Below, piece after piece: positions 8,200 to 15,518 of a DNA stretch of 34,370 nucleotides. Numbering within the stretch: the first letter of the stretch is position 1; every line of letters starts with the position of its first letter. The DNA is from Polyangiaceae bacterium (lineage in GTDB: Bacteria > Myxococcota_A > Polyangia > Polyangiales > Polyangiaceae). The position numbers and the translations under genes were made by a program. The DNA is taken from the NCBI GenBank assembly GCA_947502375.1, contig CANMZR010000003.1, positions 1-34,370 of the forward strand. Direction: 5' to 3'. The notes below the pieces were generated by a model. The model saw nothing but the letters and a program-made list of their open reading frames with translations, searched no databases and was not told the origin of the DNA.

Positions 8200-8715
8200 T
8201 CATTCGAGGACGAGCGCGTCGAACGCTCCGAGTTGCCGGAACGCCTCATAGGTGACAATCGAGGCCGCGTTCGCGAGATTGAGTGAGCGCACGCCACCAA
8301 TCGTTGGAATACCGTAAACCTCATCGGGATGCTCGGCGAGCAAGTCCTCGGGCAAGCCAATGCTCTCGCAGCCGAACACCAAGGCATCACCTGGCTCGTA
8401 GCGTGCTTCGAGGTAGCTCTTCCGACCGACCGCGGAAAAGAGCCGCATGCGCGCAGTTGGATGTTCGTGACAAAAATGGGCGAGGTCGAGGTTCCGCTCG
8501 AGCTGAACCAACGGCCAGTAATCGAGCCCAGCTCGCCGGACCGCCTTCTCGTCAATCGAGAAGCCGAGCCGCCCAACCAGGTGCAGGGGGCACTGTAGTG
8601 CGGCCGCGAGACGCGCAATGCTCCCCGTGTTTTGCGGGATTTCTGGATCGAGGAGCACGATCCGTGGCGGGTTCGCGAGGCGCGGGGCTCGCAGTCGTGG
8701 GCGCTCCTTGGCCAT
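8200..8715 (-). CDS. trmL: tRNA (cytidine(34)-2'-O)-methyltransferase TrmL
   Basis: 171 aa, close to the usual TrmL size of about 155-165, so it is a minimal SPOUT enzyme without an RNA-binding extension. Motif 1 is IVLLDPEIPQNTGSIARL. Motif 2 is DALVFGCESIGLP. Motif 3 is GGVRSLNLANAASIVTYEA, in which the conserved Ser-Leu-Asn loop builds the trefoil-knot SAM site. The enzyme methylates the ribose of the wobble nucleotide in leucine tRNAs in E. coli and acts as a dimer in the cytoplasm. The ATG at 8715 gives a short basic lead (MAKERPRLRAPRL) before the first strand. It is divergent from the outer-membrane-like gene and has no operon partner. Confidence 0.93.
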   Translation of the reverse strand: MAKERPRLRAPRLANPPRIVLLDPEIPQNTGSIARLAAALQCPLHLVGRLGFSIDEKAVRRAGLDYWPLVQLERNLDLAHFCHEHPTARMRLFSAVGRKSYLEARYEPGDALVFGCESIGLPEDLLAEHPDEVYGIPTIGGVRSLNLANAASIVTYEAFRQLGAFDALVLE

Positions 8716-8811
8716 GACTGAAGGGCGTAAGCGTGTCTCAAGTGACCGGCAACACGCAAACGTCTACCTCGCGACCGCCACCTGTACTAGCGTCGCTGCT
8801 TGAGTAGTGGG

Positions 8812-9975
8812 ATGGGTTCGTTCGGAAAACTCCTAGGGTGCGCCTTCGCGGTAACCTCGACGCTCGTGGCGGGTTCCGCGCGGGCGGATAAGATGGATCC
8901 AGCGCTCGAGCGCTACGTCCTGAACAGCCGCTGCATCGCAAGCGTCAACGGGGTGGGGAGTTACTACGCCCCGACCGCAGGTTTTGCTCGCTGCCTCCCG
9001 AACGACCTCGCCTTTTCCAAGCTCGTCGCGCAGATGGGAGCAGCCATCGCTCCCGTTCCTTCGTACTCTGCCAGGACCACCGGATTCGGCGGCTACAAGG
9101 TTGGAATTCAAGGGGTCTACACGACGATCGATTCCGACGCCCCGTACTGGAAAAATGGAACCCAGGGCCCCGTCGACAAGTCGACGAACCAGAGTTCCAT
9201 CATCAACAGCAATCCGGACTCGATGTTGCAGCTCTACTCCGTACGACTCGCAAAGGGATTTCCCTTCGGACTCGAGGTCGGGGCGAGCTTCGGCCACCTG
9301 GTGAACACCTCCCTGGTCGCGGGAGGAGGCGACGTGCGGCTCTCACTCCTCGAGGGTTTTCGAACCAACCTTCCGCTCGGGTATCTGCCGGATCTCGCGG
9401 TCGCGGGCAGCATCCGAACGATCAGCGGAACCTCCCAGCTCAAGCTGACGGTGGCCTCGTTCGACACCATGATCTCAAAGCCTTTTCCGATTGCCGGCAG
9501 CGTCGTCTTTCAGCCGCATGTCGGGTACCAATGGGTGCGAATCTTCGGAGATTCCGGCGTGGTGGACATGACGCCAAACAGCGAGCCCGTGGGGCACTGC
9601 GGGTACACAGGCGACAACAATCCCGCCACGCCAGACGCTTCGAAGACGCCACTCGACGGCCAACCCGTGTGCGCCGGTTCGAGTGCGGACTTCAACAACA
9701 ACGTCGTCTTCGACGCCGTCCGACTCACCCGTCATCGAATCAATATCGGCGCGGACTTCCGTTTTCAGATGGTTTACTTCGGTCTCAACGTGCTCGCGGA
9801 CCTCATCCCGGTCGCCGAAGCGAACACGGCCCTGAAGACCGTACCCGACGGCACCGATCCGAGCGCCTCAAAGACGGTCGCCGTCAACCCGTTTGCGGAT
9901 GATCCTCGCACGATCGAAAACGACGCGGTAAAATCCCAGCTGACCCTCGCCGCGGAGCTCGGCGCCGTCTTCTGA
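8812..9975 (+). CDS. Predicted outer-membrane beta-barrel-like protein, unknown function
   Basis: About 387 aa. A Sec signal peptide is visible (FGKLLGCAFAVTSTLVAGSARA, cleavage likely before DKMDP). The mature part has alternating hydrophobic/polar strands and aromatic-rich stretches (GGYKVGIQGVYTTI, FPFGLEVGASFGHL, GSVVFQPHVGYQWVRIFG, MVYFGLNVLADLIPV) and ends in ...AAELGAVF with a terminal Phe, as many outer-membrane barrels do. A loop with two cysteines (GHCGYTGDNN...PVCAGS) may hold a disulfide. I do not recognise a named family. The ORF track starts at TTG 8800, but ATG 8812 lies directly before the signal peptide and follows a purine-rich GAGTAGTGGG. It precedes the acyl-ligase cassette on the same strand by about 76 bp, so it may belong to that system, though a hairpin lies between them. 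Confidence 0.78.
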   Translation: MGSFGKLLGCAFAVTSTLVAGSARADKMDPALERYVLNSRCIASVNGVGSYYAPTAGFARCLPNDLAFSKLVAQMGAAIAPVPSYSARTTGFGGYKVGIQGVYTTIDSDAPYWKNGTQGPVDKSTNQSSIINSNPDSMLQLYSVRLAKGFPFGLEVGASFGHLVNTSLVAGGGDVRLSLLEGFRTNLPLGYLPDLAVAGSIRTISGTSQLKLTVASFDTMISKPFPIAGSVVFQPHVGYQWVRIFGDSGVVDMTPNSEPVGHCGYTGDNNPATPDASKTPLDGQPVCAGSSADFNNNVVFDAVRLTRHRINIGADFRFQMVYFGLNVLADLIPVAEANTALKTVPDGTDPSASKTVAVNPFADDPRTIENDAVKSQLTLAAELGAVF

Positions 9976-9998
9976 GCGGTGGATTGAAGAACGGAGCC

Positions 9999-10016
9999 TG
10001 CACCCGGAACGGTGCA
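9999..10016. terminator. Possible hairpin terminator after the outer-membrane protein gene
   Basis: TGCACC-CGGAAC-GGTGCA gives a 6-bp stem with a 6-base loop, 24 bp after the stop at 9975. Only a short TTT lies 5 bases downstream, so it is a weak intrinsic terminator at best and may simply attenuate read-through into the acyl-ligase cassette. Confidence 0.3.
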
Positions 10017-10051
10017 CGCGTTTGAGCAAAGCTCGACTGCGTTGATTCACG

Positions 10052-11731
10052 ATGACCCAATTGACCCGTGAATTGCTCGCCAAACGTCTCGAATTTGGGG
10101 ATCTCGACGAATGCGGCACGCTCCCCGCGCTCCGGCTCAGGTTCGGTCCCGGGAGTTCGCATCGCGCGGTTCCTTTCAATGAACTCGGGCGCCGTGCACG
10201 AGCAGCGGCCCTCGCCTTGGCTAAAGCGGGCGCACGCGAAGGCGACCGCATCGCCCTCTTGATGCCGCATTCGCTGCTGCTGGTGGCCTCGTTTTTCGGC
10301 GCGATCCACGCCGGTATGACTCCGGCGATCATCGCTTGGCCAACCGCCAAAATGGATCCGGACAAGTACCGCCGAAACATCCACGCGGTGGTTTCACGAC
10401 TCGGTGCACGCTTCATCGTCACTGACGCTCGCATGGTAAGCGAGCTTGGCGCCTCGCTCGGAGACGCGACCGTGCTCGATGCGGCACTGCTCGAAGGCGA
10501 GCTCGAGGCCGCCCTGGCTCCGGTCCAACGCCACGAGAACGAGCCGCTGTTCATCCAGTTCTCGGGTGGAACGACGGGCACGCAGAAGTCGGTACCGATA
10601 ACGACCGAACGGCTCTTCCGACAACTCGCCGCCTTCGACGCACGGGTTGAGCTCACCGAGGACGACCGCGTGATTTCGTGGCTGCCGCTCTATCACGACA
10701 TGGGCCTCGTGGCCTGCCTGCTCCTGCCGTTCGCGTTCCGCCTCACAGTGAGCATGTTCGCACCCATGGAATGGGTACTCGACCCAAGCCGTTTTCTCGA
10801 AGCCGTCGCAGAAGACCGTGCAACCTTGTGTTGGCTTCCGAATTTCGCTTTCAGCTTCATGGCGAAACGCGCACGTTTGACGGACGGTGCCGCGCTGTCC
10901 TCGCTCCGAGCGCTCATCAACTGCAGCGAGCCGGTGCGCGACGAAAGCATGTGCGCCTTTCGTGAGCGGTTTCAAGTCAACGGCCTGAGACCCGCGGCCT
11001 TGCAAACTTCTTACGCGATGGCCGAGGCCACCTTTGCGGTGACCCAGTCGGTCGTGAGCGATCCGCCCCGCACGTTACGCGTTTCACGGGACCACCTGAG
11101 TCGCGGGCTCGTCGTTGTCGATCCATCCGGGGAGCGCGTGCTCGTCTCATGCGGCGCGCCCATTTTGGACGTGGAGGTACGCCTCAACCCGAGCACAGCC
11201 GAGAATTCCGTCGGGGAAATCGAGTTGCGTGGCCCTTTCATGATGGACGATTACCTCGCGGGCGAAGAGCAACCGAGGCGGTGGGCCTTCGATCCGGAAG
11301 GCTGGTATCGCACGGGGGATCTCGGTTTCCTTCACGACGCACACCTCTACGTGACGGGGCGAAAGAAGGACGTCATCATCGTGGGCGGAGTGAACATTTA
11401 CCCGGAAGATATCGAGCAAGCGGTATCCGAGCTCGACGGGGTGCATCCCGGTCGCGTGGTGGCCCTCGGGCTGGAGGATGATGCGCTTGGGACGGAGCGA
11501 CTCGTGGTGATTGCGGAAGCGAATACGGCCCTCGACCTTGCGAACGCGGACCTAATCGAAGCGAGCATCCGCAAAACCGTGATCATCTTCGCGGGGCTCG
11601 CACCAAGTCACGTGTTTGTCGTCCCGCCGCGCTGGATCGTCAAGAGCACCGCCGGCAAGATCTCACGAACTGAAACGCGAAAGCGCGTGCTTGAACGCTG
11701 GGACAGCATCGAAGCAAGGACATTTGAATGA
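10052..11731 (+). CDS. Fatty acyl-AMP ligase-like ANL enzyme, first gene of a dlt-like cassette
   Basis: 559 aa of the adenylate-forming (ANL) superfamily. It would activate a carboxylic acid with ATP and load it on the carrier protein encoded next. The phosphate-binding A3 motif is FSGGTTGTQKSVP. FAAL-like features include SWLPLYHDMGLVACLL, PNFAFSFMAKRA, INCSEPV and SYAMAEATFAVT, which look much more like fatty acyl-AMP ligases than DltA D-alanine ligases. The A7/A8 region reads WYRTGDLGFLHD, then GRKKDVIIVGGVNIYPEDIE, and the C-terminal catalytic lysine region is STAGKISRTE. It starts at ATG 10052 and its stop at 11729-11731 sits within a 14-bp tandem duplication just before the ACP gene. 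The context (ACP, SGNH-like, MBOAT) indicates acyl export to an extracytoplasmic acceptor. The acid could be a fatty, hydroxy or other acid; sequence alone does not tell. Confidence 0.88.
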   Translation: MTQLTRELLAKRLEFGDLDECGTLPALRLRFGPGSSHRAVPFNELGRRARAAALALAKAGAREGDRIALLMPHSLLLVASFFGAIHAGMTPAIIAWPTAKMDPDKYRRNIHAVVSRLGARFIVTDARMVSELGASLGDATVLDAALLEGELEAALAPVQRHENEPLFIQFSGGTTGTQKSVPITTERLFRQLAAFDARVELTEDDRVISWLPLYHDMGLVACLLLPFAFRLTVSMFAPMEWVLDPSRFLEAVAEDRATLCWLPNFAFSFMAKRARLTDGAALSSLRALINCSEPVRDESMCAFRERFQVNGLRPAALQTSYAMAEATFAVTQSVVSDPPRTLRVSRDHLSRGLVVVDPSGERVLVSCGAPILDVEVRLNPSTAENSVGEIELRGPFMMDDYLAGEEQPRRWAFDPEGWYRTGDLGFLHDAHLYVTGRKKDVIIVGGVNIYPEDIEQAVSELDGVHPGRVVALGLEDDALGTERLVVIAEANTALDLANADLIEASIRKTVIIFAGLAPSHVFVVPPRWIVKSTAGKISRTETRKRVLERWDSIEARTFE

Positions 11732-11753
11732 GTCAGGTCGAATGAGTCAGGAA
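11726..11753 (+). repeat. 14-bp tandem duplication at the ligase-ACP gene junction
   Basis: GAATGAGTCAGGTC (11726-11739) is followed directly by GAATGAGTCAGGAA (11740-11753); 12 of 14 bases are identical. The first copy carries the ligase stop overlapping an ATG (ATGA), and the second copy carries the ACP ATG at 11742. A six-codon reading frame including its stop (MSQVE) links the two: it starts at ATG 11728 and its TGA overlaps the ACP start. Confidence 0.9.
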
Positions 11754-11981
11754 TTGTTAACGATCCGCGAAACGGTGGCGCGGCATTTGCGGCGCAAACC
11801 CAAAACTTTCGACGACGCGACGCCCATCGTATCGGGTGGCCTCATCGACTCGATGTCGCTCATCGACCTCATCCTCGATCTCGAGACGGCCACCGGCGTC
11901 CGCATCCCGGCGGCCGAAGTGCAACCAGACGATTTCGACTCGATAGCGCTCATCGCTGCGACCGTCGCGCGCTTTCGCTGA
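11742..11981 (+). CDS. Acyl carrier protein of the dlt-like cassette
   Basis: 79 aa, typical for a discrete acyl or D-alanyl carrier protein. The phosphopantetheine site is the Ser in GLIDSMSLIDL (Ser37), followed by the acidic helix II/III region (ILDLETATGVRIPAAEVQPDDFDSI) that normally docks partner enzymes. A phosphopantetheinyl transferase, not encoded here, must convert it to the holo form. The ORF track starts upstream at 11616 inside the ligase gene; ATG 11742 is the only sensible start because sequence before it overlaps the ligase in another frame. It is flanked by the ligase upstream and the SGNH-like gene 13 bp downstream. I infer it carries the activated acyl group to the MBOAT protein, as DltC does to DltB. 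Confidence 0.9.
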   Translation: MSQELLTIRETVARHLRRKPKTFDDATPIVSGGLIDSMSLIDLILDLETATGVRIPAAEVQPDDFDSIALIAATVARFR

Positions 11982-11994
11982 GACCAGGGCGTCC

Positions 11995-13194
11995 TTGGAA
12001 ACCATACCCACCGCCCCGCCCATTCACGAATTGAAACGCGGACTTTCCGGAGCGCGGCTCCTCGGGCTCGGCGTGGCGGCGCTCGCGTGCATGGCGGCCC
12101 TTGGCCACACGAACGTTCTCGAAAAGGTGGCAACGGCACTGACCGGCGCGGAGGCGCGACTCGTGACGCCGTCGCCCGAACCGGAAGCCTGGGACGAAAA
12201 GCGCGGAGGCACGTTGTTGACGACACTACGAGCCCTGCAGCCGCTGCCCGAGGGCACGCGGCGGGTGCTCATGCTGGGCAACTCGCAGCAATACACCGTT
12301 CCCCCGCCAAAAGATGGGAGCGCAGTAGGGACGTTGCGTCCCCGAATCACCAGCATGCGCCTCAGTGCGAGCTTGGAGGCCGAGGCGCCCGGGAAGCTGC
12401 GCGTCTACAACGGCGCGGTCGACAACCAAAACTTCACCGAGGCGCTCTGGCAATCCCTCTTTTGGCTGGAACTGTCGGCCCAAAAACCCGCCGCACTCGT
12501 GCTCCAGGCGAGCTTCGATACGTTGCGAAAAACGGGAATTCGAGGTGGTTATCAGACTCTCCTCGATGAACCACGTTTTCTCGACGCGCTCCACCTGCGA
12601 CTCACCAAGGGAGCGAGGCCATACCATCCGGACTTCGTCGCCGCCGAAAAACAGTGGCGCGAACGCACGGCACAACTCGCGACCGAGACGACGCCGAACG
12701 AGTGGAAGCAGTGGTCCCCCGAACCCGCGCTTCGGGCCGCGATGAATCACACGGAGCTCTTTCGGCGCCGCGAAGGCTCGAAGGGACAATTGCTCGGGAT
12801 GCTTTACGCCATTCGGGTCCGCGCACTCGGCATCAGCCCGCGCACGAAGCGGCACATCGTCGGAGCGCCGCTCGAACAGAATCTGGCCGCGCTCGATGAC
12901 CTGATGGCGCTTGCCAAGGAAAAACACTGCGCCATCGTGCTCTACAACGCGCCGACGAACCCCGCCGTCGACATGTTCTTCGTGGAAGAATACCAGGCGT
13001 ACGTCGAACAACTGCGAGCCCTGGCGCTGAAGCACGGCGCTGCCTTCGAAGAGCTCGGAAAGGCCGTCCCTGACGCCCATTGGGGGTACCTCATCGACGG
13101 ACCGGACCCCATTCACTTTGACGAAACCGGGCACACCATCGTGCACGACAAATTGCTTCGGCCGCTGCGCATGAGCCTCGGAATGGACCGCTGA
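11995..13194 (+). CDS. Membrane-anchored SGNH/DltD-AlgX-like acyl-transfer protein
   Basis: 399 aa. One N-terminal membrane segment (about residues 20-42, GARLLGLGVAALACMAALG) is followed by a soluble domain that should be periplasmic. SGNH/GDSL hallmarks are present: VLMLGNSQQYTV with the candidate nucleophile Ser97 in block I, NGAVDNQNF in the middle, and the block V motif D371-P-I-H374 in GPDPIHFDETGH near the C-terminus. This arrangement is like DltD, AlgX/AlgJ and PatB, partners of MBOAT proteins that place the acyl group on the final polymer. The start is probably TTG 11995, 13 bp after the ACP stop; the next in-frame ATG falls inside the membrane segment. The MBOAT gene starts 3 bp after its stop, so they are surely co-expressed. 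The acceptor is unknown. Confidence 0.82.
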   Translation: METIPTAPPIHELKRGLSGARLLGLGVAALACMAALGHTNVLEKVATALTGAEARLVTPSPEPEAWDEKRGGTLLTTLRALQPLPEGTRRVLMLGNSQQYTVPPPKDGSAVGTLRPRITSMRLSASLEAEAPGKLRVYNGAVDNQNFTEALWQSLFWLELSAQKPAALVLQASFDTLRKTGIRGGYQTLLDEPRFLDALHLRLTKGARPYHPDFVAAEKQWRERTAQLATETTPNEWKQWSPEPALRAAMNHTELFRRREGSKGQLLGMLYAIRVRALGISPRTKRHIVGAPLEQNLAALDDLMALAKEKHCAIVLYNAPTNPAVDMFFVEEYQAYVEQLRALALKHGAAFEELGKAVPDAHWGYLIDGPDPIHFDETGHTIVHDKLLRPLRMSLGMDR

Positions 13195-13197
13195 ACG

Positions 13198-14616
13198 ATG
13201 TTGTTCACGAGCTTCACGTACATTCTTTTCCTGTGCCTCGTCATTCCATTGGTGCGGAGCACCGAGGGCGTGTGGCGCGAGCGCGTGCTCCTCGGCGCGA
13301 GCCTGGTTTATTATGCGGCGTGGGACGTGCGATTCGTCGCCCTCTTGCTCGCGCTCGGGGTGTTCACGCACGCGGCGGGTCACCGCATTGCAGCGGCGCG
13401 AAAAAGTGGCACCAAGCCTCGTTTCGGGAACGCCACTGCGCCCGTCGTGGCCATTCTCCTCGTGCTCGCTGCGTTCAAGTACACCCGCTGGCTCATGGAG
13501 TTGCAGAACGCGCTCGGCGGGACCCAGTTCACGCTGCCGAAGATCATTCTGCCCCTCGGCATCTCGTTCTTTACGTTCGAGTGCGTGAGTTACCTGCTCG
13601 ACGTTCAGAAGGGCGGCGCGGAGCTGACCCCATTGCGTCGGTTTTTGCTATTTCCAGCCTACTTTCCGCATCTGGTCGCAGGTCCTATTCTACGAATCAA
13701 AGAGTTCGCGCCCGAACTCGACAAGCTCCGCCGTGCCACCTGGCTGGAGACGCTCGCCGGCATCGACCGAATCGTCATCGGTCTCCTGAAGAAGGTGGTG
13801 CTGGCGGATTCGTTGGCGCTGTTCGTCGACCAAGGCTTCAGTGCCAGCCCCGGTCGTGTCGGAGCCCTCGACGCCTGGGCGCTGACGATCTCTTTCGCGC
13901 TGCAAATATTTTTTGATTTCTCGGGCTACAGCGACATCGCCATCGGCGTATCGAGGATGGTTGGGATCCGGCTTCCCGAGAACTTCAACTTGCCGTACCA
14001 CGCCGAAAGCCCAAGCGACTTTTGGAACCGTTGGCACATGACCCTCTCCAGGTGGGTTCGCGATTACCTGTTTTTTCCGCTCAATATGCGAGCCGGCAAG
14101 CGCGTGTGGCTGCGTTACGTGTTTCTGGTGCTCGTCATGTCCTTCGTGGGCTTGTGGCACGGCGCGGGCGTGGGCTTCGTCATCTGGGGCGCGTGGCACG
14201 GCGTCTTGATGGTGCTTCACCGCGTGGCTCAGAGACGCGTCGGGCATCTTGAGGATGGTCCGCGGATCCCGCTTGAACGCGTCGGGCGCGTGGTATCGCT
14301 CATCCTGCTCGTCGCGGCCTGGGTTCCATTTCGTGCCCCGACGCTCGCCGCTGCAACCGCGATGCTCCGGGCCATGTTCACGCTCCGTGGCTTTCGCCCC
14401 GCGTACTCGATCAACGACTACCTATTCGCGCTCGCATGTCTCGCCGGCTATGTCGTCCTCGTGCCACGCGTCGAACGGTTCGTGCAGCGTGATCCGGAAA
14501 CGCACGAGGTCAACGGTCGTACGTTCTGGCTCCGTGCTCCCCTTTATGCGCTCGCGGTTCAGTTCCTGTTCATGTTTGACCGCAGCAACATCGCGTTCAT
14601 CTACTTTCAGTTCTGA
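13198..14616 (+). CDS. MBOAT family O-acyltransferase (AlgI/DltB-like)
   Basis: 472 aa with about eleven hydrophobic segments. Family landmarks include ILPLGISFFTFECVSYLLDV, YFPHLVAGPILR, and FNLPYHAESPSDFWNRWHMTLSRWVRDYLFFPL. The catalytic His region is GLWHGAGVGFVIWGAWHGV, with His321 and His334 matching the two key histidines of AlgI/DltB. The protein would accept an acyl group from the carrier protein at the cytoplasmic face and pass it through a membrane channel to the SGNH-like partner. ATG 13198 is 3 bp after the previous stop. It ends the four-gene ligase-ACP-SGNH-MBOAT cassette, facing rnc 12 bp away. It is more typical of the AlgI/DltB branch than of glycerolipid MBOATs. Confidence 0.93.
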   Translation: MLFTSFTYILFLCLVIPLVRSTEGVWRERVLLGASLVYYAAWDVRFVALLLALGVFTHAAGHRIAAARKSGTKPRFGNATAPVVAILLVLAAFKYTRWLMELQNALGGTQFTLPKIILPLGISFFTFECVSYLLDVQKGGAELTPLRRFLLFPAYFPHLVAGPILRIKEFAPELDKLRRATWLETLAGIDRIVIGLLKKVVLADSLALFVDQGFSASPGRVGALDAWALTISFALQIFFDFSGYSDIAIGVSRMVGIRLPENFNLPYHAESPSDFWNRWHMTLSRWVRDYLFFPLNMRAGKRVWLRYVFLVLVMSFVGLWHGAGVGFVIWGAWHGVLMVLHRVAQRRVGHLEDGPRIPLERVGRVVSLILLVAAWVPFRAPTLAAATAMLRAMFTLRGFRPAYSINDYLFALACLAGYVVLVPRVERFVQRDPETHEVNGRTFWLRAPLYALAVQFLFMFDRSNIAFIYFQF

Positions 14617-14628
14617 ACGGCCCACCGC

Positions 14629-15423
14629 TCATCCGGGAGTGAGCAACCCCAAAGCCTCCGCGGCCGCAGCTTGCTCGGCAAGCTTCTTCGAGCGGCCATT
14701 GCCCGTTGGAGCCACCGTCCAGCATGGCGAGCCATCTGGCGAGATCTCGTCCGGCTCCGAGCCCGACGCGAGTGGACCGTGGAGGCAAACGACCGCTTCG
14801 ACGCAGAACTCACGGGCGTGGGGAGGTCCCTTTTCGGCGACGACCCGATACCGAGGCGGCGGGAGGCCCCTGGATTGCAGCAACTCTTGCAGCCGACTCT
14901 TGGCATCGCGCTCGGCCCCGCCGGTGGAAACAAGTCTCTCGATGCGCTCGGCGAGTATCCGTTGAACGAGGCGTCGCGAAGCCTCGAGCCCGGCATCGAG
15001 GTAGACGCAGCCCACGAGCGCTTCGAGGGCGTCCGCGAGCACGTTCGGTCGGAGGCGCTCCCCGGTGGTGTCAGCCCCGCGACCGACGCGTAACGCTTTA
15101 TCGAGCTCGTGCTCGCGGGCGAGCTCGGCGAGCACATTTGCGTTGACGAGCGACGAACGCATCATCGTCAACTCTCCCTCGTCGACCCCTTCGAGAGTCG
15201 TCATGAGAAGTTCGCTCACGCACAGCCCAAGCACGGAATCACCGAGAAATTCGAGCCGCTGGTTGTCACTCGGCGCCTCGCTCGCTGGACCGCGATGCTC
15301 GTTCGTGAAGCTCGGGTGCGTCAGCGCCTCCGCCAGGTGGGGCGAAGCCGGATCGATCTCGAGGCGCGCGAGAATGCGCTCGAGCGCAGAGCGTCGTTCC
15401 GTCTCCCTCTCACTTGAGTCCAT
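14629..15423 (-). CDS. rnc: Ribonuclease III
   Basis: 264 aa. Cytoplasmic double-strand-specific endoribonuclease that matures rRNA and regulates mRNAs. The N-terminal RNase III domain has ALTHPSFTNE, the signature NQRLEFLGDSVLGL (about 54-67, with Glu58 and Asp62) and LADALEALVGCVYLDAG (Asp130, Glu133), so all acidic metal-binding residues are present. The C-terminal double-stranded RNA-binding domain starts at AKSRLQELLQSRGLPPPRY and ends at GRSKKLAEQAAAAEAL. The loop between VEAVV and GRSKK is about 30 residues, roughly 18 longer than usual, and acidic/proline-rich (SGSEPDEISPDGSP). The start ATG 15423 has no clear Shine-Dalgarno sequence; an imperfect palindrome CCGGT-T-ACCGG lies just upstream. 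No era, recO or lepB neighbours are present. Confidence 0.96.
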   Translation of the reverse strand: MDSSERETERRSALERILARLEIDPASPHLAEALTHPSFTNEHRGPASEAPSDNQRLEFLGDSVLGLCVSELLMTTLEGVDEGELTMMRSSLVNANVLAELAREHELDKALRVGRGADTTGERLRPNVLADALEALVGCVYLDAGLEASRRLVQRILAERIERLVSTGGAERDAKSRLQELLQSRGLPPPRYRVVAEKGPPHAREFCVEAVVCLHGPLASGSEPDEISPDGSPCWTVAPTGNGRSKKLAEQAAAAEALGLLTPG

Positions 15424-15460
15424 GGCCGGTTACCGGACGTGCTACTCGCAGCAAGCGCTT

Positions 15461-15497
15461 GCGGCAAGCAGCGGCAAGCAGCGGCAAGCAGCGGCAA
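15461..15497. repeat. 10-bp tandem repeat, 3.7 copies, in a divergent promoter region
   Basis: The unit GCGGCAAGCA occurs three times exactly (15461-15490) plus GCGGCAA, directly after a perfect 12-bp palindrome GCAAGCGCTTGC (15451-15462). It lies between the divergent rnc and zinc-ribbon genes, close to where promoters should be. Confidence 0.9.
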
Positions 15498-15518
15498 AAC
15501 CAGCTATGCTGTCCAGGC

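Noticed and set aside
12226-13383. 385-aa minus-strand ORF
   Set aside because: Antisense shadow of the SGNH-like gene; composition is charged and no motifs are seen.
15414-15518. N-terminal extension of the zinc-ribbon protein ORF
   Set aside because: It would translate the rnc start and the 10-bp repeats; the zinc ribbon begins right after TTG 15519, so a later start is more sensible.
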